DNA of 64,000 nucleotides from Cyathus striatus (Eukaryota > Basidiomycota > Agaricomycetes > Agaricales > Nidulariaceae), in contig JAOVFP010000007.1 of the NCBI GenBank assembly GCA_025738555.1, positions 2,666,001-2,730,000 of the forward strand, read 5' to 3'. The notes beneath the pieces were generated by a model that was not told the origin of the DNA, did not search any database, and was given only the letters and a program-made list of their open reading frames with translations. Shown here piece after piece: positions 34,901 to 45,211 of the stretch. The position numbers and the translations under genes were made by a program. The first letter of the stretch is position 1, and each line of letters begins with the position of its first letter.

Positions 34901-35816
34901 GAGGTCGAGGCATTAGATCTCCATGCAGCATTTTCAACATGTCATCTGTGTTTAGCTCAAATGAGCTAACATTTCCTCTCATGCCCCTTTGCAAGTTATC
35001 CCATGTCCCACCTCTTTTCTTTGGGAACAATTTGAATGTATAGACCCTAGGATACACCTGTGCAATGAGCAACTGCTCAGCAAATGTTAACCTTTTTAGT
35101 TCCCAGGGGACACCTCCTGTCCAGAGGTTGTTTGCAAGCAACATTCATGGTGGCCTCATATTATTGGTTCCCACTCCTCTTTTCAACCCTTGCATGCATT
35201 CTTGACATATCCTTACCATTGTCTCATCCCCTTGTATGATTATTCCAGCCGGTTCCAACAAACAGCCATTATACAGGGTATGTGCACGATGACAGAATGC
35301 TGGTCTGAGTCTTTCTGGATTTGGTATGTCACCTATCTTTACTATCTCCATGTTTCCTTCATACCTGCTAAATTCTTGTCCACATACTGTGCATATTGAT
35401 ATCATTATTTGGTGGTTTGAGGTTGCCTCATAGAATGACTTGTAGCAGGTCCTCAGCTCATCTTCTGATGGTAATTCAAGATACCGGCTCAGAATGATGG
35501 TGAAATCATTCCATTGATTCTCCTCGTCCACATTCATCCTTTGCTGGACCCTTCTTGTTGTCTGCGACTCCTCTCACCTGTGTTTTCTTCCTTGTACTCT
35601 TTGCAACCTGTCCCTCTCCTTTTCATAACCTTTCTGACTCAATATCTCTCTTTGTTCCTCAGTGGCCATTTGCATTATATGATCAATCATTAATGCTTTG
35701 TTATTTCTTTGCTCATTCAAGAACAATAACTTGCCTTGAAAAAATGCTTTTAACTCCACAACTGTCAACACCTCTATTTGTTGTCTTTGCATATCACTGT
35801 TTTCACCATACTCCAT
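31925..35816 (-). pseudogene. Helitron Rep/helicase protein, degenerate
   Basis: Minus-strand pieces in order match fungal Helitron proteins. An N-terminal cysteine region (CTVCGQEFSRYEG, CHRAHTLYNGCLLEP, CQECMQGL) is near 35200-35400. A DUF6570-like block (ANNLWTGGVPWELKRLTFAEQLLIA; MPRPPSVLASIITITFIG) is at 34818-35144. The Helitron_like_N domain (LFPYGVGGPEADRP; WVTINPCDLHNPIAQVFAG) is at about 33380-34330. Its HUH motif GSLHLHIILW is near 33550-33575. A later segment (NLPNFIGMYF; YYCASMLVLLKPWR; LSGIQYYHE) is at 32504-33025. The last recognisable part is LKPDQK-stop-AFEIIEWHLSQTL at about 31925-31980, just before Pif1 helicase motif I. Stops are mostly TGA at arginine positions. About 200 residues after the HUH domain and the whole ATPase are missing. 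No TC or CTRR termini were identified. Confidence 0.85.
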
Positions 35817-36096
35817 GACAGTGTCTGTTTGGCCTTTGTGTTTTGGTGATTTCTTGGTATGTTATCCTTATATGTCACCGACTAACTATTCTCTGATGAA
35901 TTGCAAATACATGCAATAATATGTTACCTGGACATGATTCTTTGGTCATTAACACCATTGAAAACACTAGGTCTGCATTTATTTCAATTCGATCAGCCTG
36001 CATTTAATTCTGCAATCGCTTGCATCATTGATAGGTATGCCTTATATACAGAGTTTGTCTCCAACATTATCTCTTGTCATTACCTACCACTTGACA

Positions 36097-37192
36097 ATGC
36101 CTCCTTCCACCTCCAACATGCTCTCCCTTGCTACTCAGATTCAAGAAATCCATGACCAGCTTATGGATAGTGGGACATACCTTGGAGATAATAGGATTAG
36201 AGATAATGTCAAATGGGAAAAATTCGACTGTACCCTCAAAGTAGTAGAGATTGACATGGAAGATGATAACAACTCTGATACAACCTCTAACCCTGCTGAA
36301 TTGACTGAAGAACCATCCAATTCTTCCAGTGCTACAGTTGGTAGCAATGTTGTTGCTGATGAAAACTTGTCCGAGGAAGATGGACCTGAAATTGCTGGGC
36401 TTACTGCTGTTGTAAAGGTATCACTTCTCCTCTGATGGAGGTTATACTGGAAAGAGCAAATACAGCAATGATTTCTCACTTTTGACACTTTCCTTGTCTG
36501 GTGGAGCTCCTGCAATTGAGCTGTTTAAAAGTGATTACAACAAAGTTCTTGAAAATGTTAAATGGTTGTTGAACAAAGTGACTTGCAAGGAGGGGGCAGA
36601 AAAGGTCAGTTTTCTTGTTGGTCCACATTCAGCCCAATGTCTTGAAGTAAAACACAAATTATTCAAGGTATTTGCTCCACATTTACTCAGTGGCTTTGCA
36701 ATACTAATAAATTTTCATTTTACATTTAGCTGGAACCTGAAGAAAAATCAGATGATGAAGACCCTAAAGGTATAATTCCTATTCCCTTTTCACGGCAAAA
36801 CATATTACTCACTTCACCTCTGTACAGATTGGCGGAGGATTCGTAACTGGCCTGTGTTCACTGAGGCTGCACAAATTGAAATTCCTAAACTCTATGACAG
36901 CCACAGCATTAATCGACCTTTTGTATTCGATGCCAATGGTGATCCTATCCATCCTAAGGACTACCATAGCCACTTGGTGGATGCTACCATCGAGCTTGAC
37001 TTTGAACTTATCAACTGGCCTTCTCCTGCCGATAATGATGGAGTTACCTCTCATGACATGTATTCTGCGGAACTGGTTGCAATTCATACTGTCACAGCTC
37101 CACCCACTGGAACCAGGCACAAGATCAAAGATTACAACAAGGTCTATCCCTTCACATCCCTGCACCCTAAGAAAAAATGTTGTGTCCACAAC
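36097..37192 (+). CDS. unknown tandem family, copy A
   Basis: ATG at 36097. The N-terminal motif is IQEIHDQLMDSGTYLGDN, followed by an acidic linker and GLTAVVK (to 36417). A one-base shift near 36425 is needed to reach FSSDGGYT and LSLSGGAPAIELFKSDYNKVLENVKWLL, then FLVGPHSAQ and HKLF. Introns of the same type as in copy C follow, around a short EPEEKSDDEDPK exon. The last exon has PKLYDSHSINRPFVFDANGDPIHPKDYHSHLVDATIELDFELINW and SAELVAIHTV, ending near 37192. I do not recognise the family. Similar hypothetical proteins are common in Agaricomycetes as I recall. The alternating V-x-F-x-L strands suggest a small beta-barrel, which is a guess. Confidence 0.55.
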
Positions 37193-37623
37193 TGATCTCT
37201 TTACATTTGGTTACATATAAATATTATATATTTAACCATGTTTGCATGTAACACTATGAATAACATTATAAGAGAAGCTCGATTTCGTTTTTCTCACTCT
37301 GGATGGACTGGAAAGTAAATCTGTTGTACTTTGATCAATGATTAAAGATATAAATTACTACTAATCTCATGGCATATGATTCTCTTTCCAGTATGAAGGT
37401 CTGTAAATACCACAACCTACCTTGAACATGTACACCTACCCCAATTCAATCTTGTTACAATAATCTATGACTAAATAGAAACCTAGTTATGACGCCAGTA
37501 CCAAACTCCACTTGTTCTGGCCGATCCTCATAATCATATCACCAAATCATCATATTTGTATCATTATCACTTACATCCTACAAATATGCGAGTGCCATTT
37601 CCTCTGTTTATCATTTTATTACG
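37193..37623. other. spacer between copies A and B
   Basis: AT-rich intergenic DNA with no recognisable feature. Copies A to D are spaced by about 430-530 bp, as expected for tandem gene duplication including promoters. Confidence 0.4.
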
Positions 37624-38381
37624 ATGTGCTCTATGTATCTTACAAATGTAGATGAACACCTCAAACATGTCCATGAAAAACTCCTCTACACTGGCACCTA
37701 CCTTGCAGGTGATCTATTCAGTCAAATTGTCAGCTGGCAAATATGCAGTGGATGCCTAAAAATTGTTCAACCTGCTAGTACCTTCTTCATTCCTGACCTT
37801 AATGAATCCGACATCAAACCACCTACTAAAACCGAAATCACCAGTCTCTCAGCTGTTGTAAAAATCACTGCAAATGATTACCACTTCGACCCTAATGGAG
37901 GCTGGATGAGTACAGATCATAACAACATCACTAATGTAATGCTTATGCTGTCTGGTGGTTCTCCAACCATTGAACCATTCCAGACAGATTATTTAACATC
38001 TGTCAACAACCTCAAGTGGCTTGTATCCCAAGTTACTGGCTCACTGGATACAGCAACACAAGGACTTCTTGTCAATCAAACATTTCCGCCTCAAATTAGC
38101 CTCAAACATAAAATACATGATGTACATTTTTTTGTCTTTTTTGCCACATCGTATATCTAATGTCACTTGTCCAGATTCATCATCCTACTGCCCTCCCTGA
38201 TGTCTATGACATCAATGGAATCAAGGTAGATCTTGTTGACTATCAACATACTCTTGTCAATGCAATTGTAGAGGTTGAATTTGAGCTCACCAATTGGAAT
38301 GCATTACCTGAGAATAGATCATTTGACCTCTTTTCTGCAGATCTTGTTGCCATTTGTACTATTCTTCCACCTCCTACTTAA
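37624..38381 (+). CDS. unknown tandem family, copy B
   Basis: A first frame from 37624 gives DEHLKHVHEKLLYTGTYLAGDLFSQIVSWQ, LSAVVKITANDY, LSGGSPTIEPFQTDYLTSVNNLKWLV, LVNQTFPPQ and HKIHD. An intron (GTACATTTT ... CTTGTCCAG, about 38120-38174) leads to the last exon with DVYDINGIKVDLVDYQHTLVNAIVEVEFELTNW and DLFSADLVAICTILPPP, stop at 38381. It lacks the small acidic exon and the THSINRP block of copies A and C, so it may be an internal deletion. Frames are otherwise open. Confidence 0.6.
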
Positions 38382-38906
38382 ATGACCAACCATCCTACTG
38401 TATCTAGCATCCTTCCCTCACCTACTGTGAATCACACATTCATTTAACTTTAACCAAAATGTACCTATCAAACTGGCTAGGTAGCAATTCACCCTATTCT
38501 TCTGTTACCTCGTGACAAAAAAGGTCATATGATTACTCCAACAGTCAGGTATAGAAATTTGTCTTTGCTGAAACATTTAATGGCTTAACTAACAAATTTT
38601 TAACCTCCTGATCAAGCAATGACTTCAGGTCCAGCCATGTTCATTGTGACGTTCCAATAGATTTGAATAACAAACTCAGTTGAATGTGATTGCACAAAGG
38701 TCTTGAGCAATGATTCCAGGTCTAGCTGTTAAATTCACTCTCTCAATGTATGTATACGTACTACCCATTCATTCTGATGTACCAATACCCTGCTAGCATC
38801 ACTCGCCCCATCTAACTCTCTCTCTTTATGTTCTCATTAAATGATCCCCTGCTCATCCTGACTGATGTTGACATATTTGACACCATCCTCTCCTTAATCT
38901 TCCATC
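38382..38906. other. spacer between copies B and C
   Basis: Two short paralogous pieces (AATGACTTCAGGTC near 38620 and AATGATTCCAGGTC near 38709) hint at a small internal duplication. No gene is seen. Confidence 0.35.
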
Positions 38907-39918
38907 GTGAACTTCATGTCCTCTGAATTCAACATCGATGAACATCTAAAATATGTACATGAAGGCCTTTCGACAACCAGGACTTATCTTGCAAATGATC
39001 TTTTTAGCGACATTGTGTCATGGGAAAAAATCAATGATGTCAATAAAGTAACACATAAGTCAAACAAGAACAACGATGGGACATGGCTCTCTGAACCAAC
39101 TATTGTGAGTCTCATCGCTGTGGTCAATATTTCAGAATGAGACTTTTCTTTTTCCTCAGATGGCAGATTTACCGACTCCGCAACATGGACACCAAACTTT
39201 GCAGATCTATGTCTGACATTATCCAGAGGCTGCCCAATAGTCGAACCATTTAAAAGTGAGTATACCAAAGTACTTGATAACATCAAATGGCTTCTTGATC
39301 AAACCTCTATTTTCAGTCTAACATGGAATCGTGGCCTCTTTGTTGGCCCCCATTCAGCACCTCAAATCAAAATAGGACATTGGCTGTTCAATGTAAACCT
39401 CAATTGTTTCAATTTACTTTCTCTTTTTTAATACTTCTCTCATTAAGGCTGAACCACAAAGTTTCAATCCACATTATCCTGTCGGTATGTTTATTTGTTG
39501 TATAACAAAACATATACTAATGCTATCCCTAGATTTCTTTGATATACACACTTGGCCTCTTACCACTAAAGCTGCTTGTGACGTCATGCCTAAATTATTT
39601 GCCACACATAGTATCAATCGCCCCGCCATCTATGACATCAATGAAATTAAAATTCATCCTGTTCATTATCAACGATGCCTTGTCAATTCCACTGCAGAAA
39701 TTCACTTTGAACTTAGTCACAGGAAAATTCCCAATATAACTCGAGATGGTAGACCTTTCCATCTGTATAGAGCCGACCTGGTAGCAATCTACACAATCCT
39801 TCCTCCTCCCCCCATCATTGCTCCTCCTCCTGATATCATCATCAGTCCTCCTGCTCCCTATCTCATCACTCCTCCTCCCATGCCTAAACCTACCACCAAG
39901 AAACAAGGTCATGCATAA
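38907..39918 (+). pseudogene. unknown tandem family, copy C
   Basis: It starts at 38907 (MNFMSSEFNIDEHLKYVHEGL). Then come TYLANDLFSDIVSWE, SLIAVVNISE, a TGA at 39138 (arginine-like position), DFSFSSDGRFTD, LSRGCPIVEPFKSEYTKVLDNIKWLLDQ, LFVGPHSAPQ and HWLFN. An intron, a short AEPQSFNPHYPV exon and another intron lead to WPLTTKAACDVMPKLFATHSINRPAIYDINEIKIHPVHYQRCLVNSTAEIHFELSH. It ends with RADLVAIYTILPPPP and a Pro-rich tail (stop 39918). One nonsense codon breaks the protein. It gives the clearest view of the full exon structure of the family. Confidence 0.6.
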
Positions 39919-40425
39919 ATAACAATAAAACAAGTAATAGATATTTTATTAATTATTTCTTATTATATATATACTTTCCGTCAACCACCTTGAATCATAT
40001 TCCAACATAGAATAGATGTTTTATCTTTTGGTCATTTTGCAACATCCTAACTCCTACAATGGGCATTTATAAGACAGTTGTGTATGATAGATACACGATC
40101 ATCCATAGGATAGTAAGTAGCTTTACAGTGGTCATGAAGTTTAACAGGAGAACAGAGCGATATTGAACAATATTTTAAAAGTAAGCTAGCATGTCAGAAT
40201 GAAGGCCAGATACATGTGACATGTATAGAAAGTTAATTCATGGCATGAATGGCTTGACCTCTATAAATTGTTCTAAAATGGATTGCTACATCATAAATGA
40301 ATGGATAGTATGCACACCCAAATATATTACCATCTTTATTGACATCATTACTGCCTTGATCATGTCACCAAATAATACACAACCTTTAATAGCTTTAATG
40401 CTACTTCAGTATAAACTTTGTCCTC
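39919..40425. other. spacer between copies C and D
   Basis: AT-rich, with no recognisable feature. Confidence 0.35.
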
Positions 40426-41273
40426 ATGACTTCCAATGCTGTAACCTGCATATTTGAACATCTTCACCAGTTTCATGAAAATCTCCTGTTCTCAGGCATG
40501 TACCTCGGTAACAAATTCTTTAATCAAGTTATTACTTGGGATATAAATGACAGGAAATATGTCATTGTTGACTCTGATAGCGCTTTAGTGGTGTACTGTG
40601 AGGGTGCACGCTATGTCACAGAGGCCAGTGAACCCAAAATTGCTATAATATCTGCAGTGGTCAAAATCTCTGACAAAGATTTCTATGTCTCCACCCCCGA
40701 GACCAGTTTTACTCAACCTAATCTAACTTTCTCTGGCAGTGCACTTACCATTGAGCCATTCAAGTCTGAATACAAGAATGTCATTGAGAATGTCAAATGG
40801 CTCCTCACACAATCCACTGATTTCTGTCATACAAAAAAACAAGGCTTTCTCATTGGGCCCTCATTTTCCCCATGAATCAGATTGCGGTACAGGTTATTCA
40901 GTGTCAGTATACTTTTTCACACTTTATCTGCCAACAACTAATTCCATCATCTCTCTAGACCTCACTCGAATATCCCTCTTTCTACTATCCAAATGCTTGC
41001 TACCACTGGCCTCTTGCCACTGATTCAACAGATTGGACACTATACTCCACAGTTCAAAATGACAACCTTATGGTATATGATGTTAATGGTGCAAACATCC
41101 ATCTGGAAGACTATTGGCGTCGTCTTGTCAATGCCACAGTAGAAGTTCACTTCAAACTCACCCTCTCCGCTATTCCTCCTAGAAACCACAGAGACATCCC
41201 CTATGACATATTCTCTGCGGACCTCATCACAATATGTTCTATTCTTCCACCACCCTCCAACACATATAACTAA
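40426..41273 (+). pseudogene. unknown tandem family, copy D
   Basis: From 40426: CIFEHLHQFHENLLFSGMYLGNKFFNQVITWD, IISAVVKISDKDFYV, LTFSGSALTIEPFKSEYKNVIENVKWLLTQ and GFLIGPSFSP, then TGA at 40873. A decayed intron/exon stretch follows. The last exon has LMVYDVNGANIHLEDYWRRLVNATVEVHFKLTL and DIFSADLITICSILPPP, stop at 41273. Domain order is the same as in copies A-C. The TGA and the loss of the middle part suggest a pseudogene. Confidence 0.55.
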
Positions 41274-41376
41274 GTGAATATTTATTTCATTTTTTAAACA
41301 TATTAAGTACTGTAATATTACCCTACCATTACTCATTGCAAATCTATACAATACTTTCTTTACTACAATCAACAAC

Positions 41377-42522
41377 TCAAGTCGCTTCCTTTTTGAATAT
41401 CTCTGGTGCCATCATCAGAATGGTGCCCACCATGATTGCATGAGCAGTCACAACTGTGATAGGAGCTGAAGCATCTTGCAGCTCTTTCAGCTGGGATGAA
41501 ATTGCATCTACAACATCAGGATATGTGGCCTTGCGGGGTATGTAAGTGGATATCTTAGAAATCAATTCTTAATGCTCACCAATGCCCCTTGGCATCCTAT
41601 ATCAGGATGTCCTTGATGGTTCCCATTCTCAGCTATATCCCTTGCACGTTTAGACCACTGTGCACATCCATTAGTGCCATCTATCCAGCCTTCAACTATG
41701 GTTCAGCTAATGCACCCAAAAACATTGGGGTTGTACTTCTTTAATTCATTGACAATGACTGATGCACTCATTTGGTAACTCACAGCTGGCAAGTTTGCAA
41801 TTCGATCAATATCCACCCATGTAAAATGTGTATGCCAGTTCATGTACTTCACATCTTGATGACTCTTTGTACATTTACAGCCAACAGGTTTAAGATTCTT
41901 CTCATGTAGACGCCTGTTTGCTTCATGTGCTGGACAAGAAAACTCTGCAATCTTTGCATGCTTCAGTATGCTGGGGCCAGAGTCTTTCCAATGATCAATA
42001 TCAAGTGTACGCTATTTCAAAATAAGTTTCAAGTTCATGTATAACTAATTAACTTACCTTTTTAGTACCACCTGGTGACCATACACCCTTCTCCACCTCA
42101 TGAGCGTGAAGCTTATCTTGATGTTTCTGTTGGTGCTGACGGTCTAGCATGTGCTTCCTCTCAATGTTTTGTTTCTGTTTCTCCTCCCCATACCCTGCTT
42201 GCTCCTTGCGCTCATCCTTTAGCTTTAATTGTTCATGCTTCAGCTGTGATTGATTTTCTTCAGGCATACATTTTGTAAAGAATCTCAAGATTCCTTTAGG
42301 TGCAGCTTCCACCCTTTGCTTAATGGCATTCATAATTGCTGAAACCTTGCGTAGACATTTATTCTTTGGACAGCTCACAGCTATTGGATCTTTAGGTGCC
42401 GGCTGCTTCAAGGACAGTACTGGCTTCTTATTACTTGACATCCACATGTTGTTATCCTCCTCCGCAGATGAAATTTGCATATCTGGAGGTAGCATAGGAG
42501 ATCCACTATGGGTTGTATTCAC
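41377..42522 (-). pseudogene. DDE-1 (pogo/Tigger-like) transposase, N-terminal part
   Basis: On the minus strand an exon from 42522 encodes a charged coiled-coil region (KHEQLKLKDERKEQAGYGEEK) and ends GGTKK at a GTAAGT donor. The next exon (from about 42013) gives RTLDIDHWKDSGPSI, CPAHEANRRLHEKN, WHTHFTWVDIDRIA, MSASVIVNELKKYNPNVFGCIS-stop-TIVEGWIDG, then GCQGAL. After another intron come TYIPRKATYPDVVDAISSQLKELQDASAPITVVTAHAIMVGTILMMAPEIF, stop at 41377. This order resembles the N-terminal region of Agaricomycete DDE-superfamily transposases. The DDE catalytic core itself is absent. The internal TGA sits at a likely arginine. The identification rests on remembered family patterns. Confidence 0.5.
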
Positions 42523-43254
42523 AAGTGATCATATTCATTCAATCACTGTTGTATTGCTAACCCAAAAAGATGCACACTTGTCTATTTCTGTATATGATGT
42601 CTATACTTCATTCAAATATGTTCCAAAAATTATGTTGTAGATCCTAGTAATTTATTGTTTGCCTACTTTTTTTGGTGGCTACTACACGACCTGTTCAACG
42701 CAAGTGGGCTGTTGTCGAACATCATGCTACAATCATCCAAGATCGTCTTCTGCATTCACATGGTTATCTCAGAAGTGACAAGTTCTCCGAACGTGTTACA
42801 TAGAACCGTGTGGATGACAGTGTCATGGTCACATCCCCTCTCTATACGGTTACAGCCAGTTTGTTATCCTATGATGTTTCTCATTCCTTTGCACTCAAAT
42901 TTTTGTTCAGGCAACCCTTATGTCGCAATTCAAAGTCAAACAAGGTCTTCGCCAATACAGTCGGCAATTCCCAGTAGGTAGTATCCTATAAAATTATCTG
43001 CATAGAAGAAAACGTGGACCATGCTTTTCAATGCTTCCTTTGAGTCCAGGGGTAACATTAGTTGGCAAGCAAATTTCATTAAAAGTTCATCAAATTATGA
43101 TATCATCCACTTACAGTTTGTTATGTGAGGTGCCATAGTCTTAGATTAGAGTCACTATAGTACTTAGCAGAATGTGGCACTCCAGATGGATTTAATTGTC
43201 AAATACGTAATCTGAACCCACCAGCATTCAGCTACAGAAATTGTTACTTAACTA
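42523..43254. other. no recognised gene
   Basis: It contains an open stretch around 42690-42970 with VQRKWAVVEHHATIIQDRLL and YDVSHSFALKFLFRQ in one frame, unrecognised, with several stops. It also holds the 42918-42965 copy of the short duplication at 28259-28305. Confidence 0.35.
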
Positions 43255-43832
43255 GCTGACTGTTGATAGTTGGACGCTGATAAAACATATCATCGAGATC
43301 AAAACACTACTACAGTGTAGCTAGCGACAATATTGTACATGTTATTAACTGTATTTGACGCTTCAACGAATTGATAACATCGTATTATAAAGACAGTTAA
43401 ACTCGAATGATTGCTCAGGCGGCGTCGGAACCAGCGTTATGTCAGTCTATCATTGGGTGCGTGCCATCATACAGTAGCATATTAAATTCACATTATATAT
43501 GTTGTCTCCAAACTCAAGATACGAAATCGCGGATATTTATACAGGTTCGATATAAGAAAACAAGCTAGTATAGTACGTGAGAAATAACATAGCTATTTAA
43601 CTCGCGTTAGGCTGAAATCCAGTGTCATTAATTCATTTGCTGAGGCTATCCCCACTGTTTTGCGAGCCTCTTCACGTGCATGAAGGATCACCCGGCATGC
43701 AAATATCGAATGTAGCACTCTCCCAAGCCTGTGAAATTACATTGATAGATTCGACTGCTTTCTCAACATTCAGTTTATATTTCAAAGGCACGTACTCGAC
43801 AAAGAATGGAGGGTAAGAGTCGGTCTAAGCTC
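43255..43832 (+). repeat. right arm of the 578-bp inverted duplication
   Basis: Intact counterpart of 28390-28645 plus 30370-30700, in reverse complement. CpGs are preserved, and it lacks the 1.7-kb insertion (empty site near 43575-43590). It continues without a break into the exon-like sequence to its right, so this is probably the original locus and the left arm the copy. Confidence 0.92.
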
Positions 43833-43859
43833 AAGTCAATCAGTGGCCGATAAATATGA

Positions 43860-45211
43860 ATGCTCACTGTGGTTCACTTACCTTCGCATTCGAGGCAATC
43901 ACTATGTTTTCTGAAGCCACAGCTTCCAATGTGAATAAAATTTACTACGAGCACTTCCGTTTGAGAAAATAAATGTACCGAAAATATAAATATAGTAAAA
44001 GATCCCTAAAACTTAATTGTATGTAAGAATCCTAGAGCTGTTTAACTCTTACCGTCGCGTAAGATCACTCGGACCAAATTTGAGGATCTCTGTTTGACTA
44101 GTAACAATTTTAGCTAGTGATGTCTAAGCAGAAAGATCTGCTTACATGAGTAATAGGTTGGGACAAGAATTAGTCCCAAATTAACTGTAATTTGGATAAG
44201 CATAGGCTCTATTGCACACGTACACAAAATTTGGCATACCAGCATCAAAGACAAAAAGGAGACTCCAGTCAACAATAATTAAATTGTTTCTCGCGCTTGT
44301 GATTAAGCAGCCGTGCAATATGGGGTGTAGGGGCTTTTGTAACACAACTGAATGTTGAAGATCGCAAGTCAATGTTTTGCATTTGGAGGTATGTTTAGAC
44401 ATACATTCCATGGAATCTAGGAATCGAGCGGTCCATATGGCCGCCCCAACACACATTCCTATAAAATAAAATAATAGCACAACTCCAAGCCACCTTCGTC
44501 TTCCACAAACTGTCCAGGTTCGTATAGTTAAGACAGCTTCAAGAAGAAGAGGTGAGAATCGAGACTTTTATTAATTGATTTTAGCGATATCACCTTCTGC
44601 TGCACCCATACTAATCAAGAGGGACCCTTTTTTTATCACGATTCACTTAAATATACTTTTAGTAAACTAAGAGAATCTTTACTTACATGTTGCAAGTAGG
44701 TATAGAGATTTGCATTTTTTTGCTGACGCATCCGTAGCTACCCGATCTGAATTAAGTTAGTAGTGCTCTGTAGAATGAGAAAAGGAGAGAATATAGTACC
44801 TATCACACCGATCATTATAAATGGAGCATATCGAGCGAAAATAAACATTAAATTCATGAAGCCCCAGGGTGCATTCCAGACCAAGTTAACTTCGCGTTCG
44901 AATGTCAACAAGTAATCATAGACCTGTTAATGTACACATAACCATTAGCTTGTTGCTTAAAAGGTGATTGTCTTGAATACAAAATACTTCCCATTAAGGA
45001 GAAAGCCATGACTGAACCACTAGTACTCAATTCCGGATATGATGATATATTTCATGCTCCTTACCGTTTATCTCCTTAATCAAAAGTTAGACATACTTGT
45101 AATAAACACTTCAATAAAATTTAGCCATACATTTTCGATACGTAAGTGTTTCATTGAGGCTACAACAATTTCTTGGTGTAGCTCGTCAAGGGGCAGTGGT
45201 GTCTCTGTCAT
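43860..45211 (-). CDS. DUF6533-type membrane protein (exon model uncertain)
   Basis: A minus-strand ATG at 45211 gives MTETPLPLDELHQEIVVASMKHLR. After an intron VYDYLLTFEREVNLVWNAPWG and FMNLMFIFARYAPFI match the conserved DUF6533 block of basidiomycete multi-pass membrane proteins. A later exon (about 44180-44520) reads RTWTVWGRRRWLGVVLLFYFIGMCVGAAIW, typical of the following helix, and ends LLFVFDA. SNLVRVILRD (about 44065-44095) and FYYIYIFG fit the last conserved segment. The family is thought to be membrane-embedded, with unknown function. Joining exon 1 to VYDYLL in phase was not possible by eye, so the gene may be damaged or the start elsewhere. The 3' end overlaps the right arm region. 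Confidence 0.5.

Noticed and set aside
28406..43816. 64-residue frame present twice (minus at 28406-28600, plus at 43622-43816)
   Set aside because: Its repetition is explained by the inverted duplication. The opposite strand of the same stretch looks more like an exon (YKLNVEKAV...), so this frame is probably antisense.
28390..43832. Giant 15-kb transposon with 578-bp terminal inverted repeats
   Set aside because: No target duplication flanks the outer ends, the right arm runs on into gene-like sequence, and the left arm begins inside an LTR fragment. An inverted duplication of host sequence linked to the GH16 capture fits better.
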